In this document: positions 17,087-29,396 of the stretch, piece by piece | Numbering within the stretch: position 1 is the stretch's first letter | Layout of the letters: every line of letters starts with the position of its first letter | NCBI RefSeq assembly: GCF_016808335.1 | Contig: NC_053148.1 | Span: 19,893,461-19,957,460, forward strand | From: Panicum virgatum | Lineage: Eukaryota > Streptophyta > Magnoliopsida > Poales > Poaceae | DNA length: 64,000 nt | Direction: 5' to 3' | The notes under the pieces: generated by a model | Databases searched by the model: none | What the model saw: only the letters and a program-made list of their open reading frames with translations | What the model was told of the DNA's origin: nothing | Program-made: the position numbers and the translations under genes

Positions 17087-18023
17087 TGTAGGATTAAAAA
17101 CACCGACTAGAGGAAGTGAATAAGCGGTTTAAAAACTAAAACCACAAACACTAGAGAAATTTAATTAGTAACAAAGGAAAGCCCTATGTCATACTACACT
17201 ATCTCTAGTTTGGGTTTGCAACCTAGGGTGACAAGATACAACACAAGCTCTAGTAAAGTAAATCGCTTAAAGTAAATGCAAGAATAAAGTGAGCAAGAGA
17301 AGTAACCGAGCTTGACACAAGAATTTATCCTGTGGTGTCGATGACTTGCCGGTCAGCCCTAATCCACGTTGAGGTGGATTCTAAGAATCAACCGCTCCTC
17401 TATCAAAAACCTCTTGATCTTGATAAGGCTTGAATCAAAGAACCGCTCCACACCTCGATTCCACTAGAGTTGCACTTCACCACTCCGGTGGTGTGAGCAC
17501 AAAACCTCTCATAACTGAAATTGGGGCTCCTCAATAATCTCCTTGGAGGAGCTCCACGAAATCCTCTTCTCTAAGCCATCTAGGGAACGGCAACTCTCAA
17601 GAGTAACAAGTCGATGACACTTGTTTGAAGTTTCCCTAGTGCCACAAAGCTCAAACTCTTGATGCAATGCACTAGGATGCTCTCACACTCTCAAAAAATG
17701 CAATCTCTAAGCAAGTGTGTGAGAGAGAGGGATGGCTCAGCTCTATAATGTCAAGAATGTAGTCCAAATGGCCAAGAGAACCTCCCAATGGCCGGGCATT
17801 GGGTATATATAGACATCCCCTAAAAAACTAGCCATTACACTCTTTTTTGCGAAATCGCAGACCGTCCGTGGTTCAAAAACCGGACTGTCCTCCATTATAA
17901 ACTAGTGAGTCAGAGTGCAATGATTGTGTGTCAGAACTAGCCGTTGGAGCCCAGGAGGACCGTCCGCGGTTATAGATTCTAACACACCAGAGACGAAAAA
18001 CGTCTCTGGTACAAAAGTTAAAT
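17087..18023 (-). repeat. 5' LTR of the minus-strand Sirevirus, truncated
   Basis: The LTR starts with TGTAGGATTAAAA on the plus strand and matches 7095-7583 from 17545 onward. Identity stops after GTTAAATGA at 18023, so about 0.7 kb of the LTR, including most of the palindrome array, is missing. Confidence 0.85.
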
Positions 18024-19364
18024 GATCGGTCAGACCGGTCTCACCAGAGGCCGGGCCAGGTTCCTGCTCCAAGATTCGAGTATCGTATCAAGGAAAAGAA
18101 AGAGGAGCAGAAGCCTGTTGCTGATCCAGAGAAGCCTAAAACCGATGTTGTTCAAATCGGTGAAAATAAGGTGCCCATAAAGGATACGGGCAAAAAGCCG
18201 ATGGACATAGAGAAATCGGTTGAGGTTCCTTCACAAAAGCCGGTCATGGCCAATGATCATGAGGCCGGTAGCAGCAAGAGCACAGCAGATAAGTACCATC
18301 AGCCTAGGTGGTGCCCTTCGGGTTTAACTCATACACAGAAGAGGAAGTTGCAGCGCCTTCGTAACAAGGAAAAGAAGGAGCAGGAGAAAGAGAAGATGAG
18401 GGATGAGAACTTCAACAGATACAGGCCCATGTTCCCTCAGAGCAAAGTTTGGAAGGTCAAGACAGCTGATCAGCCAGCCAGACCGGTCGGACCACCGCAG
18501 CCGACCGGTCAGATAGACCGGTCAGACCGCTCTGACCAACCGGTCAGACCGGTTGAGCCTACTGTAGAGCCGGCAGCCGAATCGGCACCGCCCGTTTCGG
18601 TTTCTTCGGTAGATGAAGCCCCAGCAGTTCCTCCAACCATAGAAGACAAGGAATTGGTAGATTATGAAGTGTCTCCGGAGCACACCAACTTGGAGATCAA
18701 TGTGGTGCACTTATCTTCAGATTACTTCGTGGTCCCGGAGGAAGATTTGGCTCATCTTCAGTTTGTGCCCCGTGAAGCTGTGTTCCAGAAGCCAAGCGAG
18801 AAGGACAACCACCTCAAGGCTCTTTACATGAGGGGACACATCAACGGGAAGCCGGTGACTCGCATGCTAGTGGATGGTGGGGCTATTGTAAATCTTATGC
18901 CCTACTCGCTGTACAAGAAGCTCGGTGGCCAAGACGAGGACTTGATCAAGACAAACATGATGGTCAGTGGTGTTGGAGGGAGCGAGCCCCTTAGCGCCAA
19001 GGTAGTTGCTTCCATGGAGCTCACCATTGGGAGCAAGACGCTTGCTACGGCTTTCTTCGTCTCGGAGGTGCAAGGTAACTACAATTTGATTCTTGGGAGG
19101 GATTGGATTCATGCAAATTAGTGCGTTCCTTCTACCTTGCATCGGTTTCTTATTCAGTGGATCGGCGATGAGGTCGAGATTGTCCATGGGGACACTTCAT
19201 CCTTTGTTGCTTTGGCCGATTCGGATTCTATTAGTGCACACAATAATGTCAAGTGTTTATCGGGCGTGGATCTGTCCGATTATGATTTGATCAGTTGCAC
19301 TAAGGATGGTTTTGTTTCTGCTGTACTAAAGCTGATGAATAATCGGCTGAATCACTTAATGTAA
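18024..19364 (+). pseudogene. Tat-like gag tail and protease
   Basis: The frame is already open when the element starts; the first ATG inside is 18171. A basic, Glu/Lys-rich coiled region (RLRNKEKKEQEKEKM, about residues 65-80) is followed by a Pro/Arg/Asp linker made by GACCGGTC palindromes at about 18478-18556. The protease has VDGGAIVNLM (Gly in place of the usual Thr/Ser, normal for this branch) and the flap-side motif NLILGRDWIHAN. A TAG at 19119-19121 stops the frame, which continues in phase to 19364. The codon was plausibly Trp. Confidence 0.8.
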
Positions 19365-19369
19365 ATCAG

Positions 19370-22300
19370 ATGAGTACAACAGAGGCTCTAGAAGAGACCG
19401 GTCAGACCGCCCGTGCCGACCGGTCAGATCGGTCCTGTCCCGTTCGGCGCACAGGGCCGACCGGTCAGACCGGATACCCCGACCGGTCAGACCGGTCTAA
19501 CACAGAGTGGCTACAGCAGAGGCTAGATCAATATCGAGCGCGTACGAACGATATGTGTGAAGCCATTGAAGATTCTGGTGATCTAGACAAGCTAGGTCAA
19601 GGGTTTACATCGGCCGATCCTTTAGAAAAGGTAGACATTAGTGATGGAACTATTCCTAGGCCGACCTTTGTAAACAAAAATTTATCGGCTGAATATAAAG
19701 CCAATTTGGTTAATTTATTGAAGGAATACGTTGATTGCTTTGCTTGGGAGTATCATGAAATGCCCGGTTTAAGTCGTGATCTTGTTGAGCATCGTTTACC
19801 GATTAAAGCCGATTTTAGACATTATAAACAACCGGTTAGGCGTTTCAATCCTATTATTTATGACCGAGTTAAAATTGAAATTAATCGTTTACTTGATGCT
19901 GGATTTATTCGGTCTTGTCGTTATGCTGATTGGATCTCTAATATTGTGCCCGTCGAGAAAAAGGATTCGGGGAAATTAGAGTGTGCATTGATTTTAGAGA
20001 TCTTAATAAAGCTACTCCCAAGGATGAATACCCTATGCCTATGGCCGTTATGTTGATCAATGAGGCTTTCGGACATCGTGTCATTAGTTTTCTTGATGGT
20101 AATGCCGGTTACAATCAAATATTTATGGCCGAAGAAGATATATCTAAAACGGCCTTTAGATGTCCAGGATTTGTCGGGTTGTTTGAGTGGGTTGTTATGA
20201 CTTTTGGTTTGAAAAATGCGGGTGCTACTTATCAAAGAGCTATGAATTTAATCTTCCATGGTTTGCTTGGTGTCATTTTGGAGGTGTACATTGATGATAT
20301 TGTCATTAAATCGGCCGGTTTGGATCATCATTTAGCCGATTTGAGACTTCCTCTTGAGAGGATGCGCCGGTATGGTTTGAAAATGAGTCCACCCAAATGT
20401 GCTTTTGGTGTATCAGCTGGAAAGTTTCTTGGCTTCATTATTCATGAGAAGGGAATAGAGGTTGATCCTAAAAGAATTGAAGCCATGGGGAAGGTTGAAT
20501 CCCCTACATGCAAGAAGGATTTATAGAAGTTCTTGGGCAAGGTAAATTTCTTGAGAAGGTTTATATCTAACTTGTCCGGGAAGATTGATGCTTTTACTCC
20601 TATTCTTCGGTTAAAAGATGAAACCGAATTTACTTGGGGGGCAAAACAGCAAGAAACGTTTGAGAAGATCAAGATTTATTTATCTTCGCCACCCGTACTC
20701 AAAGCACCTAGGAGAGGAGTACCTTTCAGACTTTATGTGGCTGCTGAAGACAAGGTTGTTGGGGCTGTTTTGACTCAAGAAACCGAAGGGAAGGAGTATA
20801 TCATTACATATCTAAGTCGATGACTTATTGATGCGGAGACGAGGTATACATTTATTGAGAAGTTGTGTTTGTCTCTTTATTATGCTTGTACCAAATTAAG
20901 GCATTATCTACTATCTAGTACTTGCATAATAGTGTGTCAAACCGATGTGATCAAACATATGTTACAAAAACCAATTTTGAGTGGTAGAATCGGCAAGTGG
21001 GCTTATGCTTTGGTTGAATATGATTTGGCTTGTGAACCTTTTAAATCTATGAGAGGCCAAATTGTAGCGGATTTTATTGTCGAGCATCGGATTAATGACA
21101 AGCATGATCTAGAAGTCGGCTATATTACTTGCACACCATGGAAGTTGTACTTTGATGGATCGGTTTGTGATGATGGTTAAGGGATTGGTGCTGTTCTTAT
21201 TTCTCCGAATGATGGCCAAACCGATTGGAAGAAGAATGCACAAATAACCAAGTTGAGTATGAAGCGCTTCTATTTGGCTTGGAATTCTTGCAATCCATGG
21301 GTGTGAAACATGTTGAAGCCTTTGGAGATTCTCTTCTAGTGGTGCAGCAAGTATCCAAGGTATGCCAGTGCTATAATGGTTCTCTAAATGCATATCTTGA
21401 TAAATGCCGCGATATTATTTCCTCCTTCGATGAATTTATTATTAAACATATACCAAGGGAAGAGAATGGAAAGGTAAATACTCTGGCTGAGCAAGCATCT
21501 GGCTATAATGTTACGAAAAAATATTTCAACATTCGCAAGCCGATGCAAACGAAAGCCGAGTTTCTGGTTCTGGACACACCGGTCCGACCGGTCAGCGAGA
21601 CTGGTCTGACCGGTGATGCTGCTGATGGTTTTGGTTCGGCCAAAAAAGATGATTCAATTATCTCGGCCGAAGCCCAGGATTGGAGGGTCCTTCTTATGTC
21701 ATATTTGAGAGATCCTGGCCGTGGTGCAAAGAGAAATATCCGGCGTTTGGCTTTCAAGTATGTTTTAATTGACGATGAGCTTTATCATCGAACTGCCAAA
21801 GATTTGCTTCTCAAATGTTTAGACTCGGATCAGGATCGGGTTGCTATGGGTGAGGTTCATGAAGGTTTTATGGTACTCATCAATCGGCTCCCAAGATGAA
21901 GTGGTTACTCAGAAGAGCCGATTTCTATTGGCCCACCATGCTATCCGATTGTTTTAGATAATTTAAAGGGTGTGAAGAATGTCAGCGATTTGGTGATTTG
22001 CAATTGGTGCCTGCTGCGTTGATGCATCCTATTATTAAACCATGGCCGTTTCGAGGTTGGGGGTTGGATTTTATTGGACAAATTAATCCTCCAACTTCAA
22101 AGGGGCATCGCTTCGTGTTAGTTGCTACAGATTATTTTACTAAGTGGACCGAAGCAGTTCCTTTGAAGAATATGACACATAGGGAGGTAATTGAGTTTAT
22201 TACTGAGCATATTATTCATAGATTCGGCATTCCACAAACTTTGACAATGGATCAAGGTTCTTCATTTATATCAAAAGAGATGCGTGCCTTTGCCGAATCT

Positions 22301-22936
22301 TATAAGATTAAGTTGCTCAATTCATCTCCATACTATGCTCAGGCCAATGGGCAGGCCGAGTCTAGTAATAAGATTTTGATCAAACTTGTCAAGAAGAAGA
22401 TAGAAGAAAATCCTAAGAGGTGGCATGAAGTGTTATCCGAAGCATTGTGGGCTCATCGTATATTTAGACATGGTGCTACTAAGGTTACTCCTTTTGAGCT
22501 TGTGTATGGTCAAGAGGCCGTTTTACCCGTTGAGGTAAATCTGGAGGCATATAGGTTGGCAAAGCAAAATGACCTCTCCGCTGTTGATTACCATGATTTG
22601 ATGATGGATAATATTGATGAGGGGACCAACAAGTGTTTGAAGGCATTGAAGGAGATTGAGAAAGACAAGCTTCGGGTGGCCAGAGCTTACAACAAAAAGG
22701 TAAAACTTAAATCTTTTCAGGATGGGGATCTGGTTTGGAAGACAATTTTGCCTCTAGGGATGAAAAGCAACAAGTTTGGCAAATGGTCGCCAAGTTGGGA
22801 GGGTCCATACAAGATTATCAAAGTTATCTCCAGAAATTCGTATATGGTGGAGACGGTGCAAGCTGAACGTCTACCCAGGGCTATCAATGGGAGATACTTG
22901 AAGAAATTCTATCCTAGCATATGGCAAAGTGCGTGA
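19370..22936 (+). pseudogene. Tat-like pol: RT, RNase H, second RNase H, integrase
   Basis: RT spans about 19790-20440, with CIDFRDLNKATPK (19980) and EVYIDDIVIKS (20283). RNase H spans 20700-21060. The second RNase H begins at LYFDGSVCDDG (21145) and has EYEALLFGLE and FGDSLLVVQQV. The integrase has GLDFIG (22060), MDQGSSF (22247) and NGQAESSNK (22345), so all three acidic catalytic residues are present. It ends at 22936. Stops at 20524 (TAG), 20821 (TGA) and 21178 (TAA) each fit one C-to-T change. Frameshifts lie near 20000, 21220 and 21900. Confidence 0.9.
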
Positions 22937-23050
22937 AGACGAAGACGGCCGGTATTGGATATCGCCCTTAGTTTTATTTTTAGACTTGTATGCTCTGTGT
23001 AAAACATGTACATCAGGATAGTTCTTGCTTTTTGGCTTGTGAAACTCATC

Positions 23051-23063
23051 AAAAAGCAGGGGG
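23051..23063 (+). other. Polypurine tract of the Tat-like element
   Basis: AAAAAGCAGGGGG lies four bases before the LTR start TGTTGACA. Confidence 0.6.
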
Positions 23064-23067
23064 CATA

Positions 23068-23593
23068 TGTTGACAGCCAAATTTGGCACCTACTGAGGTC
23101 GACCGGTCTGACTGGTCGGGCCGACCGGTCAGACCGGTCTGGTCTGTATAGTCCGAGTAGAATTAGGGTTTTTGTAAAGAGTCCTCATGTAATCCTACTC
23201 GTGAAGGGGTACGTCTTCCCCGGCCTATAAATATAAAGGCTAAGGCCGATTGAGGTGATTCCCAATCGAATCAATACAAAAATCGCATTACTTTATCTCT
23301 CAAACCCTAGCCTTTTCCAACCCTAGATTGCTTTCTTCCTTCGTCTCGACAGCGTTTGAAGACGTTCTGAGTGGCCTGCCAACCTCAGAGCAACCCTACG
23401 ATCACGAGCTCCGACGGGGTCCCTCCCGAGCTCGCTGTTCTAGGTCTTCGCGAGTTCCCTGCCTACACCGGTCAGACCGGTCGGCGAAACCGGTCAGACC
23501 GGTCCACCCAGTGTTTTCGCTGTGTTGATCGTTTTGACGATCGTCGCGCGTTCTAGCGCATTCAGGTGTGTTTGGTGCAATTCTGTGTCAACA
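23068..23593 (+). repeat. 3' LTR of the Tat-like element (526 bp)
   Basis: The LTR is bounded by TGTTGACA and TGTCAACA, a perfect inverted end pair. It holds a TATA-like CTATAAATATAAAGG at 23226-23240 and two clusters of GACCGGTC palindromes (about 23100-23145 and 23467-23505). The next bases, GTGTC, are probably the 5 bp target duplication, because the unoccupied copy at 60906 starts with the same GTGTCATTAAC. Confidence 0.85.
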
Positions 23594-23823
23594 GTGTCAT
23601 TAACTTCAGGGTTCGTTCTCATTTCTCAAGTACAGGCAACAAAATCAACGTTTAGAGTCGTGTGGTTGCTTCATCGGGGAGCCAGAAGTGTCAGATGCAA
23701 AGCTTTTTACCACTACACGAGTCATTTTTTTCAAAAAAACCCCACTGCAGTTGTGCATAACAAGGGGGCAAGTGTATACTATACTAGTTCACACCCTTTA
23801 GACAAAAGACAAGCCACATCTTC
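23594..23823. repeat. Duplicated flank, copy 1
   Basis: This matches 60906-61131, with the first ~140 bases identical and only a handful of differences after that. It directly follows the Tat-like LTR and directly precedes the CACTA terminus. No coding content is seen. Confidence 0.9.
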
Positions 23824-24021
23824 CACTACTGAAAAACCAGCCTTTAGAACCGGTTGAAAACGTCCATAGGTACCGGTTTTCCAACCGATTCCCGCAAATC
23901 GAGACCAATGGCCTCGTCCTAGGACACTAGATTTTTCACCCGGTGCCTTAGTCATCCATTGGTACCGGTTGGAAATACCAACCGGAACCACAGAGGCTGC
24001 CACGCCGACGCAAGCTAGCAG
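23824..24021 (-). repeat. Left terminus and subterminal repeats of CACTA 1
   Basis: After the terminal inverted repeat come several ACCGGTT/AACCGGT units in both orientations, such as TACCGGTTGG and CCAACCGG. They match the left end of CACTA 2 (61213 onward). In this family such subterminal repeats bind the element-encoded regulator protein. The run is cut at 24021 by the nested LTR element. Confidence 0.8.
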
Positions 24022-26708
24022 TGTAACACCCAAGAAACTGCGGACGGTCCTCTTGGGAGCGGCGGACAGTCCGCCAAAGTAACGCCCAGATATTTATCTG
24101 GTTGTGGGCCCGGTCGTCATCTCCTCCTTCCTCCTTCCTCCTTCCCCGATCGATCAGAGACGAGCTCCGCTCGTCCACTCGCTCCATCGTTGCCCCCTTC
24201 CTTCGATCTCCCTCCTCCGGCCACCATACCTCGATTCCTTGCGCGAGCATCTTCCCCAGCACCTCCTCCACCTGCCCCAACCCCTAGCCCAGCTCCTCCC
24301 GACCGGAATCGCCCTCGCCGCCGCCGGTCACCATTGGAGCCCGCTTGGAGCTTTGCTCCACCGTCGATCTGCTTCTCCGGTCATCCTCCGCCCAAACGAA
24401 TCGCGAGAATGGATTCGTGGTGAGTTACTTGTGCTCCCTGGCCTTTTTTTCCCCTCTTGTTGTGCGCCGCCGCCGCCGCCGCACCTGCTGCCGCCTGTCG
24501 CGTGGTTTCAAAGAGGCGAACCGCGGACGGTCTGCCCAGGGGTGGCCGGACAGTCCTCCATTAAGATTAGGGTTGGTCCAGAGACGTCGTTGGCTCTGGC
24601 GGGTCTGCAAAAGTGAACTGCGGAAGGTCCGCCAAGAAGGGCTGGACAGTCCGCAAGTTAGGTTAGAGTTTGTCCAGAAACGTTGTGTTTCTGGTGGTCT
24701 CGCGTAAATGAACCATGGACGGTCTGCCAAGGAGACTCGGACGGTCCACAGGTAAGATTAGAAATTATCCAGAGATGTTGTTTCGGATGGGTGGGCAGAG
24801 TGAACTGCGGACGGTCCGCTAGTGGGGAGCGGACAGTCCGCCGAAGAGTTCTGAAATTTGTCCAGAGATGTCGTTGATTCTGGTGGGTTGGCAAAGGTGA
24901 ACTGCGGACAGTCCGCTACTGGATCGCGAACAGTCCGCAATATAGTTTTAAGTTTATCCAGAGACGTTGGTAGTTCTGGTGGGACGGCAAGGTTGAGCTG
25001 CGGATAGTCCGCTGCCACAATGCGGACAATCCACCAACTAGTTCATTTTTTAGTATGATTCTTTTGTAAGTAGGGAATTTTAGCTGCACTAATTTGTGTC
25101 ATATGCATGCATATGCATTATTGCATCTCATTTAGGTGCGCTAGATGTACACGTGTGGACGTGAAGCACGTGGTGTTGGAGTCGACCCACAAGACGGTGT
25201 TCGACGGATATCACCAGAAGATGGAAGGACCCGCTGAAGCAACCAAAGACCCGGCCCAAGGTCGGAAGGGTCCAAGGCCTTAATAGCATTAACACTGACT
25301 TAATGTTACCCCAGGCAAGCCCCGGTGCATGAACCCTATTTCAAAGTATGCAACATTAATTATATATATTCTTGTGCATTAAAGTATAGGAGTTGAATGG
25401 AACCTTAGATGTATAACCTTTAAGTACCATGAGTTCTATACTAATATAGGTCAGATGATAGATGTGCTATGCTAGATAGAGTTCGGTCGAAGTCAAGTAA
25501 TTTCTAGTTACTCGCGAGATGTAGGTTACATTTTGTTTCCATATATAAGTTACTAATCTTGAAAGGAAAGGAAAAATAGAATTTTGAGACCGGGCGGAGA
25601 AAAGTGTAGCTCTGTCTATGTCGGTTAAGGACCGTACCGTTGTCGGCCCTGCTGATCATGTTTGAACTGTACTAACCGCATGCCGGAAGTAGAAGGTATT
25701 CGAAACCGGTAAGCCTAGTATTGCCTCACTACGAAAGTACAGGATCCCATCTCACCTCTTGGGGTAGTCGAGTAGTCGTGGAGAAATGGATTGTACGTAT
25801 GTACTTTTGGTGGTCTCACGTTGAGCTCGGCTGACCATATGATGTTGGGGCGATCCTGTAGTTCGAGGCGGGGAGGAGAAAGGTTGGTGCATGTGGCCTG
25901 ACGGGGCTTATGTGTGCCGTGTTGGTTAGGTCCACCTTGCAAGGTTAAATCGGATCGATTCGCCGTCAGTCGCTCTCGGATATGAGTACCTTGATCAACC
26001 GCGTCACATCGTAGTAATATGATATGGAACATGGATTATATTATATATGTTGATGTCTACTTTGAATTGTGATTTAATACTCTATTATGTTTGCTCTAGT
26101 TGGTTTGTGCAAATATTAGATTATGGTTAATCTATATAGAACCTGGAGCTAAAATATTGAAAATAAGGATCCACTTTGAGACGCTTTTCTGCAAAATAAC
26201 CCACCAACCAGAAAGCTTTGCATGTCTAGATATGTGGGCTAAGTATACCCAACAGTCGGGTAAGTCTTGCTGAGTATTAGTATACTCAGGGTTTGTTGTT
26301 TACCCTATTTTCAGGTATAGGAGTTAACCAGGATTCGCATCGGTGGGCTCGATGTGACGTCCTGTCTTCACGTCTCGGTAGTTCTTGATTTATTTTGTTT
26401 ATTTTATTTGTTCTCTATTAAAAATGCTCCTCAGGTTAAATTCTCTTCTGCTGCTATCATTTCTTATGTTTATTCTAAATGGAAAGTGGTTTTGTAAAAT
26501 AATTTAAAATTAATTATTATTGTTGTAAAATTTTATCATGCTGGTACCGTCTGCGCTCTCCATCGTGCGAGACTTCTAGTGTGTTTCGATCGGCCTGTGG
26601 GTTGGAAACAGCCTGTCAAGTTACACTTAATTAATCTAGTGCGCCTGATGTGTTCAAATGATGGCGGTTACGCTTAATTAAGCATTTTAACTCGGCGGGT
26701 CTGTCACA
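24022..26708 (+). repeat. 5' LTR of the non-coding Tekay-like element (2.69 kb)
   Basis: The LTR starts TGTAACACCC and ends CTGTCACA. Six consecutive units of about 95 bp at 24515-25040 each hold two GCGGAC-N-GTCCGC palindromes (or variants) and a TCCAGAGA...TCTGG hairpin. The stretch 25020-25240 is absent from the 3' LTR. Confidence 0.9.
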
Positions 26709-26710
26709 GT

Positions 26711-26722
26711 TGGTATCAGAGC
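26711..26722 (+). other. Primer-binding site (tRNA-iMet)
   Basis: TGGTATCAGAGC lies two bases after the LTR end and is complementary to initiator tRNA-Met. Confidence 0.9.
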
Positions 26723-26940
26723 TGAAATGCACCAGGGGGGTACTAGCAATATTATTTTGGTGTTTTCAAGACTAAAAATGAATTTCAGAAATCTACATTT
26801 CTTTGCGATTAAGGGATTATGAGAGATTAGATCGTAAGCCCTACTTAGTGTAGGTTATATCAGGTGGCTAGATATATATAATAGCAACTAATTTCCAGGC
26901 AATTATCATTTTTGGATATATATATATATATATATATATA
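26723..26940 (+). other. 5' leader of the non-coding Tekay-like element, part 1
   Basis: No gene is seen. It ends in a (TA)n run that borders the inserted TIR element. Confidence 0.5.
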
Positions 26941-28746
26941 GGCCAGGGCTAATCTCTACCCTGGGTATGGAATAGCTATTCCATACCCGAGCTAGCCCAC
27001 CCCCACCGTCCGCCGACCGCGCGCCCATGCGCCCCGCACCGGAGCGAGCGCGCCCGGTTTCACCCAATTCTTAAGAGTGTCTGCACCCCGCAATTAATTT
27101 TTGAATAAAAACTCAGCATCATGTCGACGTTTGGCTCAGGTAGCATGACGGCAGGTTGGGGCACGTGCTCTGCGGGATTTATAAAAAAACTAAATTTTCA
27201 TGGTATGGAGGTTCCGGTCAAGATGTAACAATATTCCAGTTTAGGGGGATTATTTTCTGGTCATGGCACAAATTTCAGGGCCAATTGAAAAGCAAATTGT
27301 TGGTATTGGCTGGTGAATGCGTCAAGTCTTTATTAAACTAAATGTTCTTTACATCAGGAACTATGAGACAACATAAAATGTGATTCAGGACCACGAGCAT
27401 ACAAGCACCACACATTTTTTTTCCGAGCCGGTGCATAATTACCATAAACACACAAGGTGGAGTCATATTTGTGTTATCTGCCACTCCGAACTTACATTTT
27501 CATAAAGATCTATACAAAGCTCTATACTATATATACCATCCTCTCATAAAACTCAGAATCTATTGTCCAACAGATGCTCTCTGCGAGAAATCCATGGAGA
27601 TTTTCCCTAAACATCTAATGGTGATGGGTACTGCCAAAAGATGGCACTGTCAATGGAGATCAGGGTGTCCACCTCAAATCCTGAAAACAACAACAACAAA
27701 AAAAACACTTGAACATGATGGCGTCATTTTTATAGATTGACTTCATAAAGTTATAAAACATTATGGAACAGAAGTTGGAATGAGCAAGGAGTAACAAAAA
27801 TAAAGGAACCATTTTTGTTCCTTCTAGGAAGATCTGAACTCAATCAGGGGTACCTTAATATCCTATAGTAAACTGTCAACAAAAAATGCTTGTTAAGAAG
27901 GAAAAAAGTCAACACGAATCGAAGGCTCGCAAATAGCAGGACAAAAGATCCAGCTCAAGATCCCAACTTTGCCTCTACAAAAGAATAGAGTTCACCTCTG
28001 ATGCCTAGCCAAGCTTGCCAACGAGCACCATGGCACCTAAACAAAAGGCAGCACAGCACAAGATACTTCTACTTCTAGCCAATCTTCCCAGATGATAGAT
28101 ATCCACACCATGGTACCAGCACCAGCAGTTAGCTTCATTACTGCACCAACAACGCCCTGGAAGATTAGGCCCGAAACCAACACTGAGATGCAACAGCTCC
28201 TGATGTTTCAGATAGCGCAGAAGTGAGATAAACTAAGAGTAGATAAATAAAACAGTCCAGATTCAAGTACCTATGCATCTAAATAGCTGTGCAGAAATAG
28301 CAAGCTACAAGGCCAAATGAGATCTGAGCTCAACGTGCTTTCACATGAAAAGAAATAATCCAACTTTCTATCATATATTACTTATCGATATTGCAGTAAA
28401 AAGCTGAATTCGTGGTTGTTTGACGAACCTGCATGTGTACTCGATCTCAATTGCAGCAAGATCTATCTGTGCGAATGGAAAATAGAAAAGGAAAATTAGT
28501 TTTTTAGAACGAAAAGGAAAAAGAGTTCTGAAAATAAAATTAAGCTCCTACACATACTAGATCAAGAACAGGCAAATAGCAGATAAAAAACGCATCTCAA
28601 CCTGAATGAATCTGGCCAGGGACAAAGCTGCGATGTAGGGATGCACTGTATGCACCTTCATCTGCGCGCCTGTATAGTGTCAGTTCTGTCTATGAGAGTG
28701 GAGCATGCCGGTGGTTCCCAGTGCCAATGCCGAGATGGGGGAGGGG

Positions 28747-28851
28747 GTCTTCAGCGGCGCATGGCCTCGCTATGGCGGCACGGGAGCTAGTGGAGCAGGG
28801 CCTCGCCGGGGTGGCACAGGAGCCGGCGGCGCAAGGCCCCGCCGGATCGGC
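28747..28851. repeat. Internal direct repeat, copy 1, in the TIR element
   Basis: About 105 bp beginning GGTCTTCAGCGGC recur with few changes at 29291-29396, roughly 540 bp downstream in the same orientation. Confidence 0.85.
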
Positions 28852-29290
28852 AACACCGGCGCCGGAGTGGCCGCGTTGGCCGGCGGCTGCAGCTTCGTGT
28901 CGTCCGCTGCAGGGGCCATCGCCGCCGCTCGATGCAGTGGCCCGCCGTCTCAGCCTGCAAGGTGCGCCGCGCGCCGCCAAGATCAAGGGGGCGGCGGCCG
29001 GCGCGGGTCCTCCGGGCGGCCGACGCCAGGGAAGCCGGGGTCCTCGCCGCTGGGAGCCGGGGATCACCGCGCGGTGCCAGGAGCCCTGCCCCGTCACACG
29101 CCGCTAGGGTCCTCGACGCTGTCGCACGCCTCCGCCGCCGCCGCGCTCCAAGGTGCCGCCGCCGCCGGGATCTGGGAGCCATGGCGCTGCCGCTCTGGAT
29201 CCGCGCCTCTGCCTCTCGATTCGCGGACGCCGACGCTGGATCCGGTCGGGGGGCGCGCCGCCGCCGCGGGATCCGGAGACGCCGGGAAGG

Positions 29291-29396
29291 GGTCTTCAGC
29301 GGCACATGGCCTCGCTATGGCGGCACGGGGGTTGGTTGAGCAGGGCCTCGCCGGGGTGGCACAGGAGCCGGCGGCGCAAGGCCCCGCCGGGTCGGC
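29291..29396. repeat. Internal direct repeat, copy 2, in the TIR element
   Basis: This is the second copy of the 28747-28851 repeat. A following GCCCCGCCTCACCAGA tail recurs again near 29536. Confidence 0.85.

Larger units (their letters stand above)
18024..23593 (+). mobile_element. Tat-like Ty3 retrotransposon, 5' end deleted
   Basis: The order is gag tail and protease, RT, RNase H, second RNase H, integrase, polypurine tract, 3' LTR. The DGGA protease active site and a second RNase H after the first point to the Tat branch. The 5' LTR, primer site and start of gag are missing; the sequence begins abruptly next to a broken Sirevirus LTR. The reading frames carry several single-base stops. 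Confidence 0.85.

Noticed and set aside
24515..25040. Bacterial-type operator or attachment-site array suggested by regularly spaced palindromes
   Set aside because: They lie in both LTRs of a plant retrotransposon and recur in other LTRs; there is no bacterial context.
27471..27740. 89-codon frame inside the TIR element as a captured gene
   Set aside because: No domain or codon signature; short open frames are expected by chance in this length.
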